Shown piece after piece: positions 36,996 through 47,296 of a stretch of DNA of 64,000 bases. The stretch's first letter is position 1, and every line of letters begins with the position of its first letter. A program made the position numbers and the translations under genes. The notes beneath the pieces were generated by a model. That model saw only the letters and a list, made by a program, of their open reading frames with translations. It had not been told where the DNA came from and ran no database searches. Source of the stretch: Gulbenkiania mobilis (GTDB taxonomy: Bacteria; Pseudomonadota; Gammaproteobacteria; Burkholderiales; Chromobacteriaceae); assembly GCA_004346645.1 (NCBI GenBank), contig SMDA01000001.1:62001-126000 (forward strand), in the 5' to 3' direction.

Positions 36996-37090
36996 TGGCG
37001 GAAGAGAATGGGAGTCGAACCCACCCGGGACCGCTGGCGGCCCCCTCCGGTTTTGAAGACCGGCCGCCCCACCGGGGACGCGTCTCTTCC
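36996..37090 (-). tRNA. selC: tRNA-Sec (UCA anticodon)
   Basis: A 95-base tRNA with the features special to bacterial tRNA-Sec: a long 8-bp acceptor stem (GGAAGAGA with its complement), a very long variable arm (around GGGGCCGCCAGCGGTCCC), anticodon TCA (minus strand, at 37056-37054) in CTTCAAA, and an encoded CCA end. It lies just downstream of selB on the same strand and decodes the UGA in fdoG. Confidence 0.97.
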
Positions 37091-37140
37091 TCTTGCGCAG
37101 CAGCGCATTATAGCGGTGCGCCGCCCGGGCTGCACCGGCT

Positions 37141-39039
37141 TCAGAAGAGGGCGGTCTCACGCAGGTAGTGCCGGTCGCCAGCACGGCGGGTAAAGCCCAC
37201 GCGGTCGAAATATTCCAGCACCTGGATCGCCAGCTTGCGCCCGGCGCCGATGGCACTGCGATAGCCGGCCGCTTCCACGAAACCGTCCTGCAGCGCGATG
37301 ACGCGCGCGGCCTCGGCCAGGGCCTGCAGCCGTGTCCGACTGTAGTAACGGTCGGGCACCACTGCCACCACATGGCCCAGTCGGGCCGCCTTGCGCAACA
37401 GGGCACGCAGGGTGTCCTCATCGCTGCCGGCGGCCTGAGCCAGATCGCGCACCCACCACGGATCGGTGCGGTCGGTAAAGTGGGGCGCCACCTTTTCCCA
37501 GAGCCGGGCCTCGCTGGCTTCAAAGCTGAGCACATGCTCTGGCAGGTGTAGCCAACCACGGCTGTTGACGAGCCGTCCGTCCCCCACCATGGCGTCGAAC
37601 AGGGCAAAGGCAAGGGACTCGGGCTCGGCAGGTAACGCTAAGCGGCGCAGTCGGGCCCGTCCCGCCCCCAGCTGGTCCGGCTGCTCGGCATGCAAGATAG
37701 CCAGACGGGCCTGCACCCGGTCGGCCAGTGCCTGCCAGCGCTGTGGCGTGCTCAGCCAGATCTCCTGCCCGCGGCCGGTCCGGATCAGCGTCCCCAGGCC
37801 GGGCAATGTCTCCGCCTTGGCCGAAGGCCACTGACGTGCCCAGGCGAAATCTGTCAAGGCCAGCGCCTGCTGGCCGGCCTGCAGCGCCATCAGGGCGGAC
37901 TCATCGTCGGCGGCCTGGGCCAGGGTGCGCAAGTGGGTCAGACGCGCCGGCCGGCGCTTGCCGCGCTGCGGTGGCGTCAGTTCGAGCACGCTGGCGCCTG
38001 CCAGCGTGTGCCGGGCCGTGCCATCGCGCACCAGCAGGCGGTCCCTCTCGGCCAGATGGAGGGGGATGTCCAGGTCCAGTTCGGCCAACGTTTGTCCGCC
38101 CGGGTGGGCGATGTCGCCTTCCAGAAGGGCGATGCGTCCGGTGACGTGGCGCGCGCCATGATAGAGGTGTACCGGCTGCCAGTGGCTGATCGGGCTGCCG
38201 GTGCCAGGCAATAGGTCGAGCGCCACGGTGACGCGTGTGCGTGGAGCCGGGGGGGCTTCGGACAGCAGCCAGTCGCCACGCCGGATCTGCTCGCGGCTGA
38301 CACTGCCCACCAGATTGAGGGCGATCCGCTCTCCGGCCTGCCCAGCCTGCGCCGGACGGTTCTGCGCGTGCAGGCTGCGCACCCGCACCGGCACGTCGGC
38401 ACCGGTCAGGAACAGCGTGTCGTCTACCGCTACCCTTCCTCCGAAGGCGGTGCCCGTCACTACGAGCCCGGCCCCGCTCAGTGAGAACACCCGATCCACC
38501 GCCAGCCGGAAGCGCCGTTGTGCCTGCTGCGCTGCCCAGCCATCGGCCTGGTTGGCCAGATGCGCACGCAAGGCGGGCACGCCTTCCCCGGTGAGGCTGC
38601 TGACCGCAAAAAGCGGCGCATCCGGATAGCCATGCCCGGCCGTAAGACGCTGGATTGCCGCCATCGCTTCGGCCAACCCTGCGGCTGTGACGAGGTCGGC
38701 CTTGGTGAGGGCAACTGTCAGCCCAGGCAGGCCCAGCCCTTGCAGGATAGCCAGATGCTCGCGCGTCTGCGGCATCGGGCCGTCGTCGGCAGCCACCACC
38801 AGCAGCGCATGATGCACGCCGCCTACTCCCGCCAGCATGTTGCCCAGGAATTTCTCGTGGCCGGGCACATCGATGAAGCCCAGCGTGCGCCCGTCCTCGA
38901 GCGGCAGGTAGGCATAGCCCAGGTCGATGGTCATGCCACGCCGCTTTTCCTCGGGCAGGCGGTCGGCATCGGTGCCGGTCAGCGCACGCAGCAGCGCGGT
39001 CTTGCCATGGTCCACATGGCCGGCGGTGGCGAAAATCAT
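37141..39039 (-). CDS. selB: Selenocysteine-specific elongation factor SelB
   Basis: A 632-residue GTPase that brings Sec-tRNA to the ribosome at UGA codons with a SECIS hairpin. G1 is [15 protein letters not shown]2 [11 protein letters not shown]3 DVPGHEKFL and G4 TKADLV. Elongation-factor domains 2 and 3 follow, then C-terminal winged helices (about residues 380-632) that bind SECIS RNA. The length is close to that of E. coli SelB (614). Two copies of the enriched word are present. selC follows directly. Confidence 0.96.
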   Translation of the reverse strand: MIFATAGHVDHGKTALLRALTGTDADRLPEEKRRGMTIDLGYAYLPLEDGRTLGFIDVPGHEKFLGNMLAGVGGVHHALLVVAADDGPMPQTREHLAILQGLGLPGLTVALTKADLVTAAGLAEAMAAIQRLTAGHGYPDAPLFAVSSLTGEGVPALRAHLANQADGWAAQQAQRRFRLAVDRVFSLSGAGLVVTGTAFGGRVAVDDTLFLTGADVPVRVRSLHAQNRPAQAGQAGERIALNLVGSVSREQIRRGDWLLSEAPPAPRTRVTVALDLLPGTGSPISHWQPVHLYHGARHVTGRIALLEGDIAHPGGQTLAELDLDIPLHLAERDRLLVRDGTARHTLAGASVLELTPPQRGKRRPARLTHLRTLAQAADDESALMALQAGQQALALTDFAWARQWPSAKAETLPGLGTLIRTGRGQEIWLSTPQRWQALADRVQARLAILHAEQPDQLGAGRARLRRLALPAEPESLAFALFDAMVGDGRLVNSRGWLHLPEHVLSFEASEARLWEKVAPHFTDRTDPWWVRDLAQAAGSDEDTLRALLRKAARLGHVVAVVPDRYYSRTRLQALAEAARVIALQDGFVEAAGYRSAIGAGRKLAIQVLEYFDRVGFTRRAGDRHYLRETALF

Positions 39040-39241
39040 CGGCGGTACCGTAGGAGCGAAGAAATCCGAATGGTAGGCGCTGGCATGCCCACTGCCTAGC
39101 CGCTGCCCGGTATGGCTTCACTTTTGTTTGCAATTTCATGGTCTGCAGACACATTTCGCTTACACGCCCACGGTGTAATGACCAGAGCAGGCAGGCACCG
39201 GATACGGTGTGCCGCCCTTTCTTCTTTCGACACGGAACACG

Positions 39242-40438
39242 ATGATGCGCAATCAACGGAGCAGGCGATGGCTGTACGGTGTGCTGGCCGCGCTAGGACT
39301 GGTGCTGGCCTTGGCGGGCGGCTATGCCTATTGGCAGGGGCGGCAGGCAGATACCGCCGAGCAGACAGTGACGGTGCAGCTGGGCGATGTGGAGAAGACG
39401 GTCACGGCGCTGGGCAGCCTCCAACCCAAGGATTACGTGGATGTCGGGGCGCAGGTGTCCGGCCAGCTGCGTCGGGTACATGTGGACGTGGGAGATGTGG
39501 TGAAGAAAGGCCAGCTGCTGGCCGAGATCGACCCGGACGTCTACCGCGCGCGGGTGGAGGGCGACCGTGCCAGTCTGCGCGACCTCGAAGCCCAACTGGC
39601 CCGCCAGCAGGCAGTGCTGCGCCTGGCGACGCAGACCGCCGGGCGCACACGTGCCTTGGCCGAGATCGGCGCCGCCAGCCATGAAACGCTGGAGCAGGAT
39701 GCCGCTGCGCTGGACGAGGCACGCGCCTCGCTCGCCTCCATCCGTGCCCAGATCGACAAGGCGCGCTCCACCCTGTCCGGAGACGAAGCCAACCTAGGCT
39801 ACACCCGGATCTATGCCCCGATGGACGGCACGGTGGTGTCGCTGGCCCTGCTGCAAGGGCAGACGATCAACGCCAACCAGCAGGCGCCCACCATCCTGCG
39901 CATCGCGCATCTGGATGTAATGACCGTGCACGCACAGGTGGCTGAGGCCGACGTACCGCGCATCCGGCCGGGCATGCCGGTGTACTTCACCACCTTGGGC
40001 GATGCGCGTCGCAAGCTGCAGGCCACCGTGCGGCAAGTGCTGCCTACGCCGGAAAAGGTGAACGATGTGGTGCTCTATACCGTGCTGGCCGACGTCGACA
40101 ATCGCGACCGCAGCCTGATGACCGACATGACCGCACAGACTTTCTTCGTGCTGGATGCGGCTAGGCGGCTGCCGGTGGTGCCGCTTGCCGCGCTGCGCCC
40201 TGTGGGGGAGGACGGGCGCCATTACCTGGCCCGGGTGCGCACTGCGAACGGGGTGGTTCGCCGCCCGGTGACGGTGCGACTGGCCAGCCGCACCCAGGCC
40301 GCCATCGAAAGCGGACTCAAGGCGGGGGACGTGGTTGTGCTGCCCGGTGCCACCGGCGCCACCGGGCGCGACCGCGCGCCCAGCCGCCGGGCCGGGGCGG
40401 GCAGTGGCGGGATGCTGCCGCCCGGAGGCCGGCCGTGA
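39242..40438 (+). CDS. macA: Periplasmic adaptor subunit, MacA-like
   Basis: A 398-residue membrane fusion protein. One N-terminal membrane helix (WLYGVLAALGLVLALAGGYAYW) is followed by a lipoyl-like domain (DVGAQVSGQLRRVHVDVGDVVKKGQLLAEID), a long coiled-coil hairpin (about residues 100-185), the second lipoyl half YTRIYAPMDGTVVSLAL, and a beta-barrel. The layout matches MacA, which joins MacB to an outer membrane channel. The end overlaps the macB GTG start. ATG 39242 or 39245 can be used. The drug or peptide exported cannot be told from sequence. Confidence 0.88.
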   Translation: MMRNQRSRRWLYGVLAALGLVLALAGGYAYWQGRQADTAEQTVTVQLGDVEKTVTALGSLQPKDYVDVGAQVSGQLRRVHVDVGDVVKKGQLLAEIDPDVYRARVEGDRASLRDLEAQLARQQAVLRLATQTAGRTRALAEIGAASHETLEQDAAALDEARASLASIRAQIDKARSTLSGDEANLGYTRIYAPMDGTVVSLALLQGQTINANQQAPTILRIAHLDVMTVHAQVAEADVPRIRPGMPVYFTTLGDARRKLQATVRQVLPTPEKVNDVVLYTVLADVDNRDRSLMTDMTAQTFFVLDAARRLPVVPLAALRPVGEDGRHYLARVRTANGVVRRPVTVRLASRTQAAIESGLKAGDVVVLPGATGATGRDRAPSRRAGAGSGGMLPPGGRP

Positions 40439-42375
40439 GCGCGCTGCTCGAGCTGCAGGGCGTGGTGCGGCGCTACCCCTCCGGCGAAGGCGAGGTCACC
40501 GTGCTCAAGGGCATCAGCCTGACGGTGCGCCAAGGCGAGTTCGTGGCGCTGCTGGGTCCTTCCGGGTGCGGCAAGTCCACGCTGATGAACATCATCGGTT
40601 GCCTGGACCGCCCCTCTGCCGGGCACTACCGCATCCATGGCCACGATGTCGCCGGGCTGGATGCCGATGCGCTGGCTAGCCTGCGACGCGATACCTTCGG
40701 CTTCGTGTTCCAGCGCTACAACCTGCTGGCCAATGCCACGGCCGAGGAGAATGTCGAGGTGCCCGCGATCTATGCCGGGATGGCACGCGAGGCGCGGCGT
40801 ACCCGCGCCCGGGCCCTGCTGGGGCAGCTGGGGTTGGCCGAAAAGGTGGCTTACCGGCCTGCGCAGCTCTCGGGCGGACAGCAGCAGCGGGTGTCCATTG
40901 CCCGCGCGCTGATGAACGATGCGCCCGTGATCCTGGCGGATGAGCCCACCGGTGCGCTCGACACCCGCAGCGGGCAGGACGTGCTGGCGCTGCTCAAGGC
41001 GCTGCACGCGCAAGGACGCACCATCGTGCTGATCACCCACGACCTGTCGATCGCCGAGCACGCCGAACGCATCGTGCGCCTGCGCGATGGTGAGGTGGAG
41101 TCCGATTCCGGCTCTGTGCGCGAGGCGGCGCCCCTCGGCACCCACTCGCCGGCACTGCAGGCCACTTCCGTCGGTGCCTGGGTATGGGCGGAGGCGGGCG
41201 AGGCGGTGGCGATGGCCTTTGCCGCGCTGCGCGCCAACCTTTTTCGCACCGCCCTGACGCTGTTGGGGGTGATCATCGGCGTGGCGGCGGTGGTGACAAT
41301 GATGGCAATCGGGGACGGAGGCAAGGCGGACGTGGTGAACCGCATCGCCTCAATGGGGACCAACCAGCTGCTGATCCGGCCGGGCGCACCCGGTGTGCGC
41401 GCCAGTGGTGATGTAGCCACGCTGAGCACCGCGGACGCGGAGGAGATCGCTACGTTGCCCAATGTGGCGGCAGTGGTCCCTGAGCGCAGCGGCAGTGTCA
41501 CGCTGCGCTATGGCAGCAACGACTACCGCACCCAGGTGCGGGGCGTCTGGCCCGCCTATCCCGAGGCCAAGGACTGGGGGTTGGCCGAAGGCAGCTTCTT
41601 TACCCGCACCGACCTGGACAGCTATGCGCCGGTGATCGTGCTGGGCAAGACAGTGGTGCGAAGCCTGTTTCCGGACGGCGAGGACCCGATCGGTCGCTAT
41701 GTCCTGGTGAAGAACGTGCCTTTCGAGGTTATCGGCGTGATGGCCGAGAAGGGGGCGACCTCGTTCGGCAGCGACCAGGACGATGTGGTGTTCGTGCCGC
41801 TCTCCACCGGCTTCATGCGCGTGTTCGGCAAGCAGTACGCCAGCACCATCACTGTCAAGGTGCGGGACTTGGCCAGCATTGACGCCACCGAGGCCGCCAT
41901 CGTCGACCTGCTGCGGGCCCGCCACCAGACCGAAGACTTCCAGGTGCGTAACACTGCCGCCCTGCTGGAGACGGTGTCGGAAACCCAGAATACCCTGACC
42001 CTCCTGCTCGGTTCGGTCGCCGCCATCTCGCTGCTGGTGGGGGGCATCGGCGTGATGAACATCATGCTGGTATCGGTGACCGAGCGCACCCGGGAGATCG
42101 GCGTGCGCATGGCCACGGGCGCCCGCATGGTCAATATCCTGATGCAGTTCAACATCGAGGCAGTGGTGGTATGTGGACTGGGCGGCCTCTTGGGCATCGC
42201 CATCGGCCTCTTCACCGCCTGGACGCTGGGGCACTTCGGCATCAGCGTGGCCTTCTCAGTCTGGCCGCCACTTTGGGCCTTCAGTTGCGCCTTCCTCACC
42301 GGCTGGCTGTTCGGTTACCTCCCCGCCCGCAAGGCGGCCCGCCTCGATCCGGTCGTGGCGCTCGCCTCCGAATGA
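40435..42375 (+). CDS. macB: MacB-like ABC transporter ATPase/permease
   Basis: A 646-residue fused ABC exporter. The N-terminal ATPase has Walker [16 protein letters not shown], signature [15 protein letters not shown] and Walker [14 protein letters not shown] membrane helix near residue 275 leads to a large periplasmic domain (about 300-520) and three C-terminal helices with the FtsX fold ([20 protein letters not shown]). MacB acts as a mechanotransmitter, pushing substrates from the periplasm through the outer membrane channel. It starts with GTG overlapping the macA stop. Two copies of the enriched word are present. Confidence 0.92.
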   Translation: MSALLELQGVVRRYPSGEGEVTVLKGISLTVRQGEFVALLGPSGCGKSTLMNIIGCLDRPSAGHYRIHGHDVAGLDADALASLRRDTFGFVFQRYNLLANATAEENVEVPAIYAGMAREARRTRARALLGQLGLAEKVAYRPAQLSGGQQQRVSIARALMNDAPVILADEPTGALDTRSGQDVLALLKALHAQGRTIVLITHDLSIAEHAERIVRLRDGEVESDSGSVREAAPLGTHSPALQATSVGAWVWAEAGEAVAMAFAALRANLFRTALTLLGVIIGVAAVVTMMAIGDGGKADVVNRIASMGTNQLLIRPGAPGVRASGDVATLSTADAEEIATLPNVAAVVPERSGSVTLRYGSNDYRTQVRGVWPAYPEAKDWGLAEGSFFTRTDLDSYAPVIVLGKTVVRSLFPDGEDPIGRYVLVKNVPFEVIGVMAEKGATSFGSDQDDVVFVPLSTGFMRVFGKQYASTITVKVRDLASIDATEAAIVDLLRARHQTEDFQVRNTAALLETVSETQNTLTLLLGSVAAISLLVGGIGVMNIMLVSVTERTREIGVRMATGARMVNILMQFNIEAVVVCGLGGLLGIAIGLFTAWTLGHFGISVAFSVWPPLWAFSCAFLTGWLFGYLPARKAARLDPVVALASE

Positions 42376-42386
42376 CAGGAAATTCC

Positions 42387-43790
42387 ATGTACTCCTTGCT
42401 TCCCTCTCGCATTCCGCGGCTTGTCCTGCTCCTCACTGCCGTGGTGACGACGGGCTGCGCCAGCCTGGGCGATGTGGCCACGCCCCGACCCGCTGCCGTG
42501 CCCGACACCTGGCAGGCCCGCCTGCCGGAAGGGCCGACTGTGGCTTCCGAAACCTGGTGGCCGGCCTTCGGCCAACCCGAGCTTGTCCGGCTTCTGGAGA
42601 CCGCCCGCAACAACAGCCCGGACTGGCGTGCGGCTAGGGCCCGTATTGCGCAGGCACGGGCGCAGCTGGCTGGCAGTCAGGCGGCGCAGTGGCCCACGCT
42701 GGGGCTGGAGGGCAGCGCCAGCAGTAGCCGCTTCCGGCAGGATGGCCAGCGCGGCAGCAGCGACAGCCGCCAGGCCGGGCTCACCGTCAATTACGAGCTA
42801 GATCTGTGGGGACGGCTGTCGGCCCAGACGCGTGCGGCCGAGGCCCGTCTGGCCTCCAGCGACGCCGCGGCGGCCGCCACTTGGCTGGTGCTGGAAACCG
42901 ACATCGCCTCGGCCTACTTCCAGCTGGCCTCGCTCAACGAGCGCATTGCGCTGACCGAACGCACGCTGACGCTGCTGCGCACCCAGGAAGCGCGCAGCGA
43001 GGACAAGCGCCGGTTGGGTGCGGCCACCCTACAGGACGTGGCTCAGCAGCGGCAGTTGCGTCTGACGCAGGAGGCGGCGCTGGAGGCGCTGCGTGCGCAG
43101 GCGCACGACGTCACCACTGCGCTGGCGGTGTGGGTGGGTGCCACACCGCAGGGGTTCTCCGTCCAGCCCGCATCCCTGAATGCCACGGGTCGCCCGCTGC
43201 CGGCACCGCTGCAACCGGCGATGCTGCTGGTACGCCGGCCCGACTTGCGCGAAGCCGAGGCGGCGCTGGCAGCGGCCGATGCCAACGTGGCGGCGGCACG
43301 GGCTGCTTTTTATCCGTCGCTCTCTATGTCTGCGCGCGGAGTGGTCAGCACGGTCGCCTCCGGAGGGACGGACCTGCTGGCTTCGCTGGCCGGCAGCCTG
43401 TCGCAGGCACTCTTCGACGGCGGCGCACGCAACGCCACCTTGGCCGAAACCCGGGCGCGCCGCGAGGAGCTGGTGGCCGCCTACCGCAAGGTAGTATTGA
43501 CTGCGCTGAAGGAAGGGGAGGATGCGCTGGCCGGAGTGGCCAGCAGCCAGGCGCGGGCAGCGCAGTCGGCTGCGGCGCTGGAGGCGGCCCGTACCGCCTA
43601 CCGCATGGCAGAAGCCCGGCAGCGTTTGGGCGCCCTCGACCCGCTGGGGCTGCTGGAGGCCGAGCGCACTCTCATCAGCAGTGAGACAGCGGACGCCAGC
43701 GCCCGGCTGGAGGAAGTGCAGGCACTGGTGAGCCTGTACAAGGCGCTGGGCGGTGCCGGCCAAGGCACCACGGCCGCCTCAGCAGGCTGA
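42387..43790 (+). CDS. Outer membrane efflux lipoprotein (NodT/OprM family)
   Basis: A 467-residue TolC-like channel. The signal peptide ends in a lipobox-like VTTGCAS, so the mature protein is probably a lipoprotein. The NodT-family start [38 protein letters not shown] is followed by two outer membrane efflux domains with long helices, including [20 protein letters not shown] and [24 protein letters not shown] six bases before ATG 42387 supports this start over ATG 42372. It completes a MacA-MacB-channel system. Its last 12 bases overlap selA in convergent orientation. Confidence 0.9.
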   Translation: MYSLLPSRIPRLVLLLTAVVTTGCASLGDVATPRPAAVPDTWQARLPEGPTVASETWWPAFGQPELVRLLETARNNSPDWRAARARIAQARAQLAGSQAAQWPTLGLEGSASSSRFRQDGQRGSSDSRQAGLTVNYELDLWGRLSAQTRAAEARLASSDAAAAATWLVLETDIASAYFQLASLNERIALTERTLTLLRTQEARSEDKRRLGAATLQDVAQQRQLRLTQEAALEALRAQAHDVTTALAVWVGATPQGFSVQPASLNATGRPLPAPLQPAMLLVRRPDLREAEAALAAADANVAAARAAFYPSLSMSARGVVSTVASGGTDLLASLAGSLSQALFDGGARNATLAETRARREELVAAYRKVVLTALKEGEDALAGVASSQARAAQSAAALEAARTAYRMAEARQRLGALDPLGLLEAERTLISSETADASARLEEVQALVSLYKALGGAGQGTTAASAG

Positions 43791-45185
43791 CAGGTGCCTG
43801 AGGTTGGCCGAAAACGCTTCGGCATCCTCCAGGCAGCGCAGGTCCAGCCACAGGCGGCCCTCGGCCAGACGCCCCAGTACGGGGCGGGGAAGGGCACGCA
43901 AAGCGTCGGCCAGCGCGGTCAGCGCACCGCCGCGTCCGCTGACCGGTGCCACCGTCAGGGCCAGGCTGGGCAGGCTGTCCACTGGCAGCGAGCCACTGCC
44001 AATCTGAGAGAGACAGGGTTCCACTGCCACTGCAAAGCACGGCCCCAGCACGGACGCGAGCTGAGGACGCAGGGCATCCGCCAGAGGCTGCATCGCAGCG
44101 GGTGATCGGGTCAGCAGGCGCAGCGTCGGCAGCGTTTCGGCCAACCTGTCAGGCTCCAGATAAAGCCGCAAGGTGGCCTCCAGGGCCGCCAGCGTCAGCT
44201 TGTCGCAGCGCAAGGCACGCTTGAGCGGATGTTTCTGGATACGGTCGATCCAGGCCTTGCGGCCGATGATCAGGCCAGCCTGCGGTCCCCCCAGGAGTTT
44301 GTCCCCCGAGAACGACACCAGGTCCACGCCGGCTGCAATCATCGCCTGCGGCATCGGCTCGGCCGGTAGCCCGTAACGCGACAGGTCCACCAGCGCGCCC
44401 GAGCCCAGGTCGGTGGCCACCGGCAGGCCATGCTCGCGCGCCAGACCCACCAGATCGGCCTCGCCCACACTGGCGGTGAAGCCCTGGATGGCGTAGTTGC
44501 TGGTGTGCACCTTCATCAGCAGGGCGGTATCGGGACCGATCGCAGTACGGTAGTCTGACAGATGGGTGCGGTTGGTGGCTCCCACCTCGTGCAGCCGGCA
44601 CCCGGCCTGGCGCATCACGTCCGGCATGCGGAAGGCACCGCCGATTTCCACCAGCTCGCCGCGCGAGACCACCACCTCGCGCCCGGCCGCCACCGTGGAG
44701 AGCATGATCAGTACGGCCGCCGCATTGTTGTTGACCACGCACGCCGCTTCGGCGCCAGTGAGGGTGCACAGCAGGCTACTGATCGCGTGGTCGCGATGGC
44801 CGCGCCCGGCACCGTCCAGGTCGTACTCTAGTGTCACCGCGCTGCGCATGGCGGCACTGACAGCTTCCACCGCCACTTCTGCCTGCACCGCCCGGCCGAG
44901 GTTGGTGTGCAGCACCGTCCCCGTCAGGTTGAACACCGGGCGCATCGTCACCTGCCGCCGTGCGGCCAACTGCTGTGCCAGCTGCAGGGCCAGCGCTTCG
45001 GGCTGCAGCGCGTCTTCGGCCAACGGGGTGCCTTGGCGCAGGGCATCGCGCGCCGCCGAGAGGGCCGTGCGGATGGCTTCGTTGACAGACTGGCTGCCGA
45101 ACTCACTGTGCAGGGGGGCAAGAGCGGGATGGGCCGACAGGCGGTCCACGGAAGGCAGGGCGGCAAACGGATTCGATCGGGACAT
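43779..45185 (-). CDS. selA: L-seryl-tRNA(Sec) selenium transferase SelA
   Basis: A 468-residue PLP enzyme that converts Ser-tRNA(Sec) to Sec-tRNA(Sec) using selenophosphate. Diagnostic parts are [44 protein letters not shown] and the PLP lysine in [19 protein letters not shown]. The length fits the family (about 460). I chose the ATG at 45185; the frame is open ten codons further. Three copies of the enriched word lie in the gene, one only 12 bases inside its 3' end. selD is not in the window. Confidence 0.95.
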   Translation of the reverse strand: MSRSNPFAALPSVDRLSAHPALAPLHSEFGSQSVNEAIRTALSAARDALRQGTPLAEDALQPEALALQLAQQLAARRQVTMRPVFNLTGTVLHTNLGRAVQAEVAVEAVSAAMRSAVTLEYDLDGAGRGHRDHAISSLLCTLTGAEAACVVNNNAAAVLIMLSTVAAGREVVVSRGELVEIGGAFRMPDVMRQAGCRLHEVGATNRTHLSDYRTAIGPDTALLMKVHTSNYAIQGFTASVGEADLVGLAREHGLPVATDLGSGALVDLSRYGLPAEPMPQAMIAAGVDLVSFSGDKLLGGPQAGLIIGRKAWIDRIQKHPLKRALRCDKLTLAALEATLRLYLEPDRLAETLPTLRLLTRSPAAMQPLADALRPQLASVLGPCFAVAVEPCLSQIGSGSLPVDSLPSLALTVAPVSGRGGALTALADALRALPRPVLGRLAEGRLWLDLRCLEDAEAFSANLRHLSAC

Positions 45186-45290
45186 TGCAGATCTTGGGCT
45201 ACGGGTCTGCCGCAAGGGTGGCGCAAAGCGCGCACGGCCGCAAGCGGGGCTTTCCCGCAGCGGCCGTACGTGAAGGGCGCAGAGCCCGGA

Positions 45291-46451
45291 TCAGTCGGTC
45301 ATGCGCTCCCAGCCGCGGCGCACCGCGTCCTTGAAGCGGTCCCAGGCGCTGTCCGGGTAGCGGGTCTCCCAGTCGCGGCGTGCCTCGGGCTCCAGTACGT
45401 CCCAGTCACGGTCGGCATAGCGGGTATCGCCGCGCAGCCGGTGGCCGTATTCGTAGGCCGGGCGATAGTCCTCGTAACGTCCGCCCGAGGTGGCATAACG
45501 CGTCTGCCAGTCGCTGCGGAAGGCGCTGTCGTCGAATTCGGCGCTGCTCGCATGCACACGTTCGTCACGCAGACCGGTGTCCAGACCGGTGGTGGGCTGG
45601 GTGATGCCGTCGGTGGACGTGTCTGTGGTCAGGCTGTTCCAGCCGTGGCGCACGGCGTCCTTGAAGCGTTCCCAGGCATTGTCCGGATAGCGCACCTCCC
45701 AGTCGCGGTGTGCTTCGGCCTCCACCGTGTCCCAGTCTCGGCCGGCATAGCGCGCATGGTTGCGCAGGCTGGCGCCAAACTGGTAGGCCGGTGCATAGTC
45801 CTCGTACTGGCCGCCGGCTGCCGCATAGTGACTGTCCCAGTGTGTACGGTAGCCGGTATGGTCTTCGTAACGCCCGCCAATCATGCCAATGTCGGCCGGT
45901 GCGGCGTCGCGCGGGATCGGGCGATGGGGCAATACCCGCACGTGGCTGGTGGCACGGCTGCTTTCCTGGTCGCGGGTGTCGGTGCCGAACTGGCCGTTCA
46001 TGACGGGCAGCAGGTTTTCCCGCTCGTAGCGGATCTCGTCGGCGGTGAAGGGGCGAGCGCCGGTGTCGTAGCCGGTCCAGCCGGAGGTGCGCCAGTGCTG
46101 CACCCGCTCGTCCAGGTTCACAGCTCCGGACGCGTCCAGCACCTGACGGGCGCGTTCCAGGCGCGCCTCATCGTCGACATCCACGGTGATCACCGATCCG
46201 CCGCGGCGCACCGCTTCGGAGTAATAGTCGGCATCGTAGGTGTCCTCACCAACACTGAAGAGGTCGGCAAAAAAGTTGCGGATGCTGTTGCCTAGGCCTT
46301 CGTCTTCCACGACGGCATCGCCGGTCTTGCGAAAGCGCTCCACCGAGCGCACGTCCAGGTCGCCTTCGCTGAAGCCGGCGCGCACCAGTGCGTCCACAGC
46401 GTTCTGGGCTTGTTCGGCGCTGTCGAAAACGCCTACAACGGTATGTGCCAT
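45291..46451 (-). CDS. Stress-type protein with N-terminal YflT-like domain and two C-terminal repeats
   Basis: A 386-residue soluble, acidic protein. The N-terminus (about residues 1-110) resembles general stress protein 17M/YflT domains: VVGVFDSAEQAQNAVDALVRAGFSEGDLDV, later YYSEAVRRGGSVITVDVDD. The C-terminal half has two copies of a ~73-residue unit (200-272 and 310-382) exactly 110 residues apart. Both contain GGxYEDYxPAYxxG, RYAxRDWDxxExEAxRDWExRYPD and WxRFKDAVRxGW. Similar proteins are found in desiccation- or radiation-tolerant bacteria; no function is known to me. The gene is alone, with a 314-base region upstream. Confidence 0.72.
   Translation of the reverse strand: MAHTVVGVFDSAEQAQNAVDALVRAGFSEGDLDVRSVERFRKTGDAVVEDEGLGNSIRNFFADLFSVGEDTYDADYYSEAVRRGGSVITVDVDDEARLERARQVLDASGAVNLDERVQHWRTSGWTGYDTGARPFTADEIRYERENLLPVMNGQFGTDTRDQESSRATSHVRVLPHRPIPRDAAPADIGMIGGRYEDHTGYRTHWDSHYAAAGGQYEDYAPAYQFGASLRNHARYAGRDWDTVEAEAHRDWEVRYPDNAWERFKDAVRHGWNSLTTDTSTDGITQPTTGLDTGLRDERVHASSAEFDDSAFRSDWQTRYATSGGRYEDYRPAYEYGHRLRGDTRYADRDWDVLEPEARRDWETRYPDSAWDRFKDAVRRGWERMTD
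45306..45524 (-). repeat. Protein repeat unit 2 (residues 310-382)
   Basis: The second copy of the unit, ending four residues before the C-terminus (MTD tail). Confidence 0.75.
45636..45854 (-). repeat. Protein repeat unit 1 (residues 200-272)
   Basis: DNA coding for the first Trp/Tyr-rich unit of the stress-type protein. Its pair lies at 45306-45524, 330 bases away. The two are well conserved in protein but diverged in DNA, so the duplication is old. Confidence 0.75.
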
Positions 46452-46765
46452 GTCATTTCTCCTTGCGTAGACCGGGCTGCGACCAGGGGTGGCTGCACCG
46501 GGCCGCGGTTTGCGGCAAAACAGGGCCGGACGGGCAGAAACCGGGCGCCCGGCCGGGACGGTTTGGCTGGCGGACAGGGCCCCCATGCCGTAAAGCCGGT
46601 TTGGCTCTAGCGTGTGCAAGCGATGTGCCCGTTGCCAGGCGGCATGCTTGGCGAGGAATTTGCTTTGAAAACATGGCCTGGGCTGTTAGCCACGGTTAAC
46701 ATGGGATCGACCGTCTCCGGGTGTTGCCAAGCCCGGTCCTGACCTGTCGGCAAGGAGTTTTCCGC
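46452..46765. other. Divergent intergenic region, stress protein / GAF gene
   Basis: A 314-base non-coding stretch with promoters expected on both sides. GGTTTGGCT occurs twice (about 46560 and 46599). I see no clear promoter hexamers, hairpin terminator or small gene. Confidence 0.4.
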
Positions 46766-47296
46766 ATGATCTATCCTCCCTTCCCCGCGGACGAGCACGA
46801 ACGGATCGCCACGCTGCATGCGCTGGGCATTCTGGATACCGGGCGTGAGCCCAGCTTCGACCAGGTGACCGACTGGGCGTCCAACTATTTCCAGGTGCCG
46901 ATTGCGCTGGTCACCCTGGTGGACCACGACCGGCAGTGGTTCAAGTCGGCCTGCGGACTGGATACCCCGGAAACCTCGCGCGAGGTTTCCTTCTGCGCGC
47001 ACACAGTGGTGGACCGGCAACTGATGGTGGTGGAGAACGCGCTACTCGACCCGCGCTTCTTCGATAACCCTCTGGTCACCGGTGAGCCCTTCATCCGCTT
47101 CTATGCTGGGGCGCCGCTGCTGCTCAACGGGCAGGCGCTAGGTACCTTTTGCCTGATCGACAACCGACCGCGCCGGCTGGACGGTGAGGAGCGGGCAAAG
47201 CTGACCGCGATCGCCCGGCTGGTGGCCGAACTGATCGAACAACAGGCGCCACCGTCCTACCGCCCGCAGCAGGGCAGCCTGCGGAGGATGGCATGA
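46766..47296 (+). CDS. GAF-domain protein
   Basis: A 176-residue cytosolic protein made of one GAF domain: ERIATLHALGILDTGREPSFD at the start, then VPIALVTLVDHDRQWFKSACG, TSREVSFCAHTVVDRQLMVV and IRFYAGAPLLLNGQALGTFCLID. This subtype is often fused to GGDEF domains or kinases. Here it stands alone but its stop overlaps the start of a GGDEF-EAL gene by four bases (ATGA), so it is likely to sense a ligand or redox state for that enzyme. AAGGAG lies nine bases before the start. Confidence 0.85.
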   Translation: MIYPPFPADEHERIATLHALGILDTGREPSFDQVTDWASNYFQVPIALVTLVDHDRQWFKSACGLDTPETSREVSFCAHTVVDRQLMVVENALLDPRFFDNPLVTGEPFIRFYAGAPLLLNGQALGTFCLIDNRPRRLDGEERAKLTAIARLVAELIEQQAPPSYRPQQGSLRRMA

